From assembly GCA_034435615.1 (NCBI GenBank), contig DAOTWZ010000091.1, forward strand, positions 1 through 10,082: a DNA stretch of 10,082 bases, given 5' to 3'. Positions 6,246 through 10,082 of this stretch are shown one piece after another. The stretch's first letter is position 1. Each line of letters starts with the position of its first letter. The stretch comes from H17-190 sp034435615. GTDB lineage: Bacteria > Chloroflexota > Dehalococcoidia > SM23-28-2 > HRBIN24. The position numbers were made by a program, and so were the translations under genes. The notes beneath the pieces are model-generated. The model did no database searches. It saw only the letters and a list, made by a program, of their open reading frames with translations, and had not been told where the DNA came from.

Positions 6246-6428
6246 TCAGAGGGCGCGTCTGGCGCCGCTCACTAGGACGCCTATCACCCACAGGATGGCC
6301 AGCACGATGAAGATGATGAAGAGGATCTTGGCTATGAAGCCGGCCACGCCGGCGATGAAACCGAAGCCCAGTACGCCAAGGATGATGGCTATGGCGAGGA
6401 ATATGAGGGCCAATGCCAGCAGTCCCAT
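6246..6428 (-). CDS. DUF1328 / UPF0391 small membrane protein
   Basis: 60 aa from ATG 6428. It starts MGLLALALIFLAIAIILGVLGF and continues with GFIAGVAGFIAKILFIIFIVLAILWVIGVLVSG, giving two hydrophobic helices split by a Gly-rich turn (GFGFIAGVAG), the hallmark of the DUF1328 (YtjA-like) inner-membrane proteins of 50-60 residues. The function is unknown; in many bacteria relatives sit near stress-response genes. ATG 6428 is preferred over GTG 6434 because AGGAGGT (6435-6441) lies 6 nt upstream of it, whereas the GTG abuts the Shine-Dalgarno. A stem-loop lies just before the ribosome binding site and a strong hairpin follows the stop. The gene is 138 bp or more downstream of the acyl-CoA ligase stop and probably has its own promoter in the AT-rich stretch. 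Confidence 0.88.
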   Translation of the reverse strand: MGLLALALIFLAIAIILGVLGFGFIAGVAGFIAKILFIIFIVLAILWVIGVLVSGARRAL

Positions 6429-6434
6429 CCGCAC

Positions 6435-6441
6435 ACCTCCT
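6435..6441 (-). promoter_or_regulatory. Perfect Shine-Dalgarno of the DUF1328 gene
   Basis: AGGAGGT within AAAGGAGGTGT on the minus strand, 6 nt before ATG 6428. It is the strongest ribosome binding site in the window and implies high expression of this small membrane protein. It decides the start against the in-frame GTG at 6434. Confidence 0.8.
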
Positions 6442-6444
6442 TTC

Positions 6445-6472
6445 CTCTAGGAGACTGGCCTCTCCTGCAGAG
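6445..6472 (-). promoter_or_regulatory. Leader stem-loop upstream of the DUF1328 Shine-Dalgarno
   Basis: On the minus-strand transcript CTCT, a GC bulge and AGGAGA pair with TCTCCT and AGAG around a 6-nt loop. The 6-bp inner stem is 6449-6454 with 6461-6466, extended by 4 bp after the bulge. It ends 3 nt before the ribosome binding site and contains its own AGGAGA. It could protect the message or control ribosome access. Confidence 0.4.
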
Positions 6473-6499
6473 TAAAGGGGTGCGCGCCCCCCATCAAGC

Positions 6500-6560
6500 C
6501 ACCAAAGGCTATAGACTAGCCAGAAAAGCATATAAAGCAAATATAGACCGCCGCTCCCGT
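6500..6560 (-). promoter_or_regulatory. AT-rich intergenic tract, probable DUF1328 promoter region
   Basis: The 6429-6572 gap holds a markedly AT-rich stretch in an otherwise very GC-rich window, with TATATT, TATATG and CTATAG on the minus strand, each usable as a -10. No convincing -35 was found, so the exact promoter is not assigned. A small inverted repeat, GGCTA (6507-6511) with TAGCC (6517-6521), lies inside it. Confidence 0.4.
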
Positions 6561-6572
6561 CCCGCTGGGGGG

Positions 6573-8255
6573 CTAGTGGATGCGCTTCTCGTAGCCGGCC
6601 CAGTCCCTCTCTCGCAGTCGGAACTTCTGGATCTTGCCGGTGGAGGTCTTGGGCAGCTCCGTCAGGAACTCCACCACCTTGGGGCACTTGAAGTGGGCCA
6701 GGCGCTCACGGCAGAAGGCTATGATCTCCTCGGCGGTGGCCTGCATGCCCGGCCGCAGGACGATGTAGGCCTTGGGGAGCTCCCCCCACTTGGCGTCCGG
6801 CACACCGACCACCGCCGCCTCCAGCACCGCCGGGTGCTGGTAGAGCACCCGCTCCACCTCGATGCTGGAGATGTTCTCGCCTCCGCTGATGATGATGTCC
6901 TTCTTGCGGTCGCGCAGCTCGATGTAGCCGTCCGGGTGGACGACGCCCAGGTCGCCGGAGTGGAACCAGCCCCCCTTGAAGGCCGTCGCCGTGGCCTCCG
7001 GGTCGTTGTAGTAGCCCTTCATGACGTTGTTGCCCCGCATGACCACCTCCCCCAGGGTGGCGCCATCGGCGGGGACGTCCCGCATCTCGTCGTCCACCAC
7101 CCGCAGCTCGGGGGCGTGGATGTAGCCCATACCCTGACGGGCCTTGAGGCGCGCCCTCTCCTCCAGGGAGAGAGCATCCCACTCCGTCTTCCACTCGCAG
7201 ATGGTGTGGGGGCCGTAGGTCTCGGTGAGGCCGTAGACGTGGATGATGGTGGCCCCCATCTCCTCCATGGCCTGGATGATGGCCGGCGGCGGCGGCGAGG
7301 CGGCGGTGACGATGGTGATGGCCCGCGGGAAGCGATACTCCGGCGAGGGCCGCTCGCTGGCCAGCATCACCAGCACCGTGGGCGCAGCGCAGAAGTGGCT
7401 GACCCCCTCCTCCTCTACCAGACGGAAGACCCGCGCCGATTCCACGCGCGGCAGGCAGACGTGGGTAGCGCCTATGGCCGTCACGGCGAAGGTGAAGTTC
7501 CAGCCGTTGCAGTGGAACATGGGGAGCGTCCAGAGATAGCTGCTGGTGGGCCGCAGCCCCGTCTCGATGATCTCCCCCAGGGCGTTGAGGTAGCAGCCGC
7601 GGTGGGTGACCATCACCCCCTTGGGGCGGCCGGTAGTGCCGCTGGTGTAGTTAATGCTGATGACCGTTTCCTCGTCCTCGATGGGGTGGGGGAAGGGATC
7701 GGGGGAGCCCTCCGCCAGCAGCTCCTCATAGTCCGGCCCTGCCAGACCCGCGGGCAGGGGCGAGGGCTGCTCACCGTGCCGGGAGGCGATATCGGCCATC
7801 ACCAGCAGGGGGCGCTCCTTCAGGGAGCCGTAGACCGGGTGCAGGAGGTGGGCCAGGTCGCGGTCCAGCAGCACCGCCCTGGAGCCGGAGTGCTCCAGGA
7901 TGTAGCCTATCTCCTCGGGACTGAGGCGGACGTTGATGGGCACCAGGATGCCCCCCGCCTGTGGCACGCCGAAGTGGGCCTCCAGCACCTCCAGCGAGTT
8001 GCGACACAGCACCGCCACCCTGTCGCCGGGGGAGATGCCGCGCCTCGCCAGGGCGCTGGCCAGGCGGAAGACGCGGGCGGCGAACTCGCCGTAGGTTAGG
8101 CGCCGTTCCCCGTCCACTATCCCCACCTTCTCCGGAAAGACGGCCGAGGTGCGGTAGAGGAAGCTCAGGGGCGTGAGCGTGGAGCGGTAGGTGGGCAGGC
8201 GTGTCCATTCCTCGCGCGACCAGAGCCCCTGCACCCGAATGCCCGGCACGGTCAT
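6573..8255 (-). CDS. AMP-forming acyl-CoA ligase (FadD/DmdB-type AMP-dependent synthetase)
   Basis: 560 aa, full length. It activates a carboxylic acid to its acyl-CoA through an acyl-AMP intermediate in the cytosol. Core motifs run in order: P-loop YTSGTTGRPKG (203-213), LPMFHCNGWNF (244-254), VYGLTETYGPH (340-350, A5), GWFHSGDLG (429-437, A7), DRKKDIIISGGENISSIEVE (449-468, hinge) and PKTSTGKIQK (535-544) with the catalytic Lys541. The LPMFHCNGW block and the WKTEWDALSLEERARLKARQG insert (355-375) resemble medium-chain and 3-methylmercaptopropionyl-CoA ligases, so fatty or short substituted acids are more likely than aromatic ones. The chain length cannot be fixed. ATG 8255 has AGGAG with 8-nt spacing. 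It has its own promoter and is divergent from the surface protein gene. Confidence 0.93.
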   Translation of the reverse strand: MTVPGIRVQGLWSREEWTRLPTYRSTLTPLSFLYRTSAVFPEKVGIVDGERRLTYGEFAARVFRLASALARRGISPGDRVAVLCRNSLEVLEAHFGVPQAGGILVPINVRLSPEEIGYILEHSGSRAVLLDRDLAHLLHPVYGSLKERPLLVMADIASRHGEQPSPLPAGLAGPDYEELLAEGSPDPFPHPIEDEETVISINYTSGTTGRPKGVMVTHRGCYLNALGEIIETGLRPTSSYLWTLPMFHCNGWNFTFAVTAIGATHVCLPRVESARVFRLVEEEGVSHFCAAPTVLVMLASERPSPEYRFPRAITIVTAASPPPPAIIQAMEEMGATIIHVYGLTETYGPHTICEWKTEWDALSLEERARLKARQGMGYIHAPELRVVDDEMRDVPADGATLGEVVMRGNNVMKGYYNDPEATATAFKGGWFHSGDLGVVHPDGYIELRDRKKDIIISGGENISSIEVERVLYQHPAVLEAAVVGVPDAKWGELPKAYIVLRPGMQATAEEIIAFCRERLAHFKCPKVVEFLTELPKTSTGKIQKFRLRERDWAGYEKRIH

Positions 8256-8315
8256 TCTCCCCTCTCCTTTCCGCGCAGGACTGGCCTCTGACCCCGAAGG
8301 ACGAGACCTGGCCCG

Positions 8316-8345
8316 ATTTTATGCTCCTGTGACGAACCGTGTCAA
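8316..8345 (-). promoter_or_regulatory. Near-consensus sigma-70 promoter of the acyl-CoA ligase gene
   Basis: An exact TTGACA (8340-8345, minus) and TAAAAT (8316-8321, 5 of 6) are spaced by 18 bp, 61 bp before ATG 8255. The spacer carries TGTGAC/GTCAAA half-sites (8328-8333 and 8341-8346, plus-strand reading) similar in letters to the hpaCB operator half-sites but spaced differently. Confidence 0.65.
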
Positions 8346-8391
8346 AGGGAGCGCGCCCGGAGCGTTGCCCCGGACATCTTCGCCCTGGGCC

Positions 8392-8415
8392 GGGCGGCTA
8401 TCTGTAATGCCGCCC
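8392..8415. promoter_or_regulatory. Inverted repeat around a possible -10 of the surface-protein gene
   Basis: A perfect 7-bp inverted repeat, GGGCGGC (8392-8398) and GCCGCCC (8409-8415), encloses TATCTGTAAT. The enclosed TGTAAT (8403-8408) matches a -10 in 5 of 6 positions on the plus strand, but no good -35 lies upstream. It may be an operator over a promoter, or a hairpin at the start of the leader. Confidence 0.35.
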
Positions 8416-8419
8416 CTGC

Positions 8420-8600
8420 CGGGTGCGTTTGCAATATGTCGGGGAAAACCCGCAGACCGTCGGAGGAACGGGCCCCGCGACCGACCACCAATCTCCGCCA
8501 CAGGGGGACGGAATCAGAAGAGAAGGGTGCTCCAGGGGGGCTGCCGAAGACGGGAGCCCCGGCAGCCGGCGGAGTCCTCTGGCTGCTTGCTTCCCTCGCA
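8420..8600 (+). ncRNA. Structured non-coding leader of the surface-protein gene; possible divergent riboswitch
   Basis: About 180 nt separate the probable promoter from the surface-protein start. Read in the gene's frame, this stretch has A or T at about 21 of 60 third positions and tandem AGA codons, unlike the GC-rich third positions downstream, so it is probably untranslated. CGGAGGAACGG (8461-8471), GGGGGACGGAATC (8503-8515), AAGGGTGCTCC (8523-8533) and CCCCGGCAGC (8557-8566) occur in the order of conserved blocks of the c-di-AMP (ydaO-yuaA) riboswitch, but the matches other than the first are loose. Inverted repeats GGCTGCC (8539-8545) / GGCAGCC (8561-8567) and GCAGCC (8562-8567) / GGCTGC (8581-8586) compete for the same strand, as in an expression platform. 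The riboswitch identity is speculative; the structured leader is better supported. Confidence 0.35.
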
Positions 8601-8605
8601 TAGCG

Positions 8606-9793
8606 ATGCCCATCGCTGCGCTGGTCGTCCTGTTGGGGCTGGCCCTCGCCGGGCCATCGCCGGCGAGGGCGGCGGGGGCGCCCCCTCTGGCCTCGCCCCA
8701 GGCCGGCCCCCTGCAGCTCTTGCCGCCGACGGGCGAGATCGTCGCCCACCTCTTCGCTGACCTGAACGGCGACGGCCGGCGTGATGAGGGTGAGGCCGGC
8801 CTCTCCGGCTGGCAGGTCCAGCTCTTTACCGGGGAAGGCTGCTCCGGCGACTCCGTCCGGGCCGCCACCACGAACGACCAGGGGACAGTCACCTTCAGCG
8901 ACCTTCGCCCCGGGAGGTACTGGGTACGGGAGACGCTGCAGGACGGATGGCTGAACACCACGGCGCTCTGCCAGGAGCTGACCGTCTCCGCCGGCGAAAC
9001 GGCGGGGGTCCAGTTCGGTAACTTGCCGCTGGCCGTCCTGACCATCGTCAAGCTGGTCGAGGGGGAGGACGGGGAGCGTCTGGAGAGCCCGGTGGAGGGG
9101 GTGCTGGTGGGGCCAGCGCCGCCCCAGGATGTGCGGCGGAACGGGAGGGTGGTCTTTCTCCTTCTGCCCGGGGCCTACACGGTGACGGAACAGCCCAAGC
9201 CGGGGCGGGCCCTCAGCGTCACTTGCACCAGCGGCGAGAGCGGCGACGTATCGGTCAGGGTGGATCTGGCCCCTGGCGAGAGCGTCACCTGTACCTTCGT
9301 GGAGGCGCCGGCCCCCCGGCCGGCCATCGGGCTAGAGGTGTCGGCCAGCCCCCAGGCGGGGGATGCCCCTCTTCGGGTGACTTACCTGGTGAGGGTGGTG
9401 AACACCGGTAACGCAGAGCTGTCGGACGTCGCCGTCGAGAGCGAAGGGCTGGGGCTGAGGGGCGCCGCCTGCGGGAGCGGGACGCTACGCCCCGGCGAGT
9501 CCTGTCTGGTCCAGGCTGCCGGGAGCTACGCCGCCGCCGGCACCTTCGTCAGCGCTTTCGTCGCCTGCGGGACCTACGGAGGAGAGCGGCACTGCGCCTC
9601 GGCCGTCGTCAGCGTGAGGGTCTCCGAGACAGCGGGCATCGCCATAACTAGACTGCCGGAGACGGGCGGCGGCCCCGTCGCCCGGGCGGGGGAGAGGGAT
9701 GGCCCGCCCCTGACGCCGGTGGGCCTGGTCTCCCTGGCGGTGGCCCTGGCCCTGCCCCTCTGCCGCCTGTTGCTCTCGCTGGGACGACGCTAG
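8606..9793 (+). CDS. Secreted LPXTG-anchored surface protein with SdrD_B-like domain
   Basis: 395 aa from ATG 8606. The hydrophobic segment AALVVLLGLALAG (4-16) and PSPARA|AG give a signal peptide with predicted cleavage near residue 22. GEIVAHLFADLNGDGRRDEGEAGLSGWQVQLF (43-74) through TTNDQGTVTFSDLRPGRYWVRET (88-110) is an SdrD_B-type beta-sandwich whose DLNGDGRRDEGE loop should bind calcium. Residues 142-234 form a second beta-rich domain ending VTCTF, and 239-340 a CARDB/DUF11-like domain (YLVRVVNTGNAELSDVAV). LPETG (350-354), a hydrophobic stretch (about 370-391) and terminal GRR form a classic sortase sorting signal, so the protein should be covalently wall-linked. Exported cysteines may form disulfides. 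The open frame extends to GTG 8423, but that part looks non-coding. ATG 8606 lacks a Shine-Dalgarno and leaves no positive charge before the hydrophobic core; CTG 8579, with GGAG 4 nt upstream, is a possible alternative start. Confidence 0.82.
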   Translation: MPIAALVVLLGLALAGPSPARAAGAPPLASPQAGPLQLLPPTGEIVAHLFADLNGDGRRDEGEAGLSGWQVQLFTGEGCSGDSVRAATTNDQGTVTFSDLRPGRYWVRETLQDGWLNTTALCQELTVSAGETAGVQFGNLPLAVLTIVKLVEGEDGERLESPVEGVLVGPAPPQDVRRNGRVVFLLLPGAYTVTEQPKPGRALSVTCTSGESGDVSVRVDLAPGESVTCTFVEAPAPRPAIGLEVSASPQAGDAPLRVTYLVRVVNTGNAELSDVAVESEGLGLRGAACGSGTLRPGESCLVQAAGSYAAAGTFVSAFVACGTYGGERHCASAVVSVRVSETAGIAITRLPETGGGPVARAGERDGPPLTPVGLVSLAVALALPLCRLLLSLGRR

Positions 9794-9795
9794 TG

Positions 9796-9864
9796 CCCTG
9801 ATGCCATCCCCTGGAGATGGCCGGCGAGGAGCGCCGCAGGCGAGCGACAGTAGGGCGATCAGGG
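9796..9864 (+). terminator. Folded 3' element after the surface-protein gene (terminator-like)
   Basis: The hairpin GCCATC (9803-9808) / GATGGC (9816-9821) with a 7-nt loop starts 10 nt after the stop codon. GGCG (9823-9826) / CGCC (9832-9835) forms a second small hairpin, and CCCTGAT (9796-9802) / ATCAGGG (9858-9864) could close both into a three-way junction. No T-run follows. Apart from this element, I see nothing gene-like in the rest of the 9794-10002 gap. Confidence 0.4.
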
Positions 9865-10002
9865 GTCTGGCGGGCGGGACGAAGGGGGCGCGTAGCCTGC
9901 GCAGGGGGCAGAGCGTGCGTTCAGGCCCGACAGCGGTTGCTCCGGTGAGGGTGAGGTTCTGGGTAGGGGGCTCGGCTCGGGGCCAGCTCGGGTCCCGGGT
10001 GG

Positions 10003-10082
10003 TGGCGGAGGGGGTGGGATTCGAACCCACGAGGGCCCAGCGCGGGGCCCTAGCGATTTTCAAGACCGCCCCGTTCAGCCGC
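10003..10082 (-). tRNA. tRNA-Ser (anticodon UGA), 5' end off window
   Basis: Read on the minus strand, the anticodon arm is GCGGT-CTTGAAA-ATCGC with anticodon TGA (10060-10062), which reads UCA and other UCN serine codons. A long class II variable arm has a 7-bp stem, AGGGCCC with GGGCCCT. The T-arm is GTGGG-TTCGAAT-CCCAC (10014-10030), followed by the 3' acceptor strand CCCCTCC, discriminator G and an encoded CCA (10003-10005). The window cuts off about the first 14 nt: the 5' acceptor strand and part of the D-arm. Its promoter is also outside. Confidence 0.93.

Noticed and set aside
6480..8099. 539-codon plus-strand open frame
   Set aside because: It is the antisense shadow of the acyl-CoA ligase, which has every expected motif. 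The shadow protein is His/Gly/Val-rich without domains and has no ribosome binding site.
8319..8501. 60-codon minus-strand frame in the ligase/surface-protein gap
   Set aside because: No ribosome binding site or domain, and it runs over the ligase promoter and the leader structures.
8423..8605. N-terminal extension of the surface protein from GTG 8423
   Set aside because: About a third of its third positions are A or T, it contains tandem AGA codons, it has no ribosome binding site and it precedes the signal peptide. It reads better as a leader RNA.
9485..10063. 192-codon minus-strand open frame beginning near the tRNA
   Set aside because: Its N-terminus (GSNPTPSATT) is the well-known mistranslation of a tRNA T-arm, and the rest is antisense to the LPETG protein.

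Overview
The window is a very GC-rich bacterial chromosome segment with tightly packed genes, frequent GTG starts and strong GC bias at third codon positions. An LPXTG-type sortase-anchored surface protein points to a Gram-positive or otherwise single-membrane cell wall. Together with an HpaB/flavin reductase pair, a luciferase-like (LLM) oxidoreductase, an acyl-CoA ligase and a DUF6285 protein, this gene mix suggests a Chloroflexota (Dehalococcoidia/SAR202-like) or deep-branching Actinomycetota genome. That assignment is an inference from gene content only. No mobile element, CRISPR array or phage gene was seen.

Left block (1-4724, all minus strand). Transcription runs from about 4724 down to 1: class I SAM methyltransferase, alpha/beta-hydrolase (lipase-like), FadR-type GntR regulator, then a flavin reductase overlapping an HpaB-family flavin monooxygenase that leaves the window at base 1. 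The last two form a two-component aromatic hydroxylase: the reductase supplies reduced flavin to the oxygenase, which hydroxylates a phenolic substrate. A promoter with exact TTGACA and a 17-bp spacer, followed directly by a perfect 8+8 bp inverted repeat over the expected transcription start, precedes the reductase. It looks like a repressed, substrate-induced promoter, with the adjacent GntR protein the obvious candidate regulator.

Middle block (4725-6572). A 103-bp divergent gap separates the methyltransferase from a plus-strand LLM-class oxidoreductase. That gene converges on a DUF6285 gene, and a perfect 11-bp stem spans the 13-nt junction as a likely two-way terminator. Upstream of DUF6285 on the minus strand lies a small DUF1328/UPF0391 membrane protein with an ideal ribosome binding site. 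The two are separated by a 15-bp-stem hairpin. An AT-rich stretch and a leader hairpin lie before the DUF1328 gene.

Right block (6573-10082). A minus-strand acyl-CoA ligase of the FadD/DmdB type has a near-consensus promoter. Divergent from it is a secreted LPETG-anchored surface protein made of SdrD_B-like and other beta-sandwich domains. It is preceded by about 200 nt of apparently non-coding, highly structured leader containing mutually exclusive stems and pieces resembling the c-di-AMP (ydaO-yuaA) riboswitch core. A folded 3' element follows it, and a partial tRNA-Ser(UGA) on the minus strand closes the window.

The best-supported biology is the hpaC-hpaB-like operon with its operator. 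The most novel candidate is the structured leader of the surface-protein gene.
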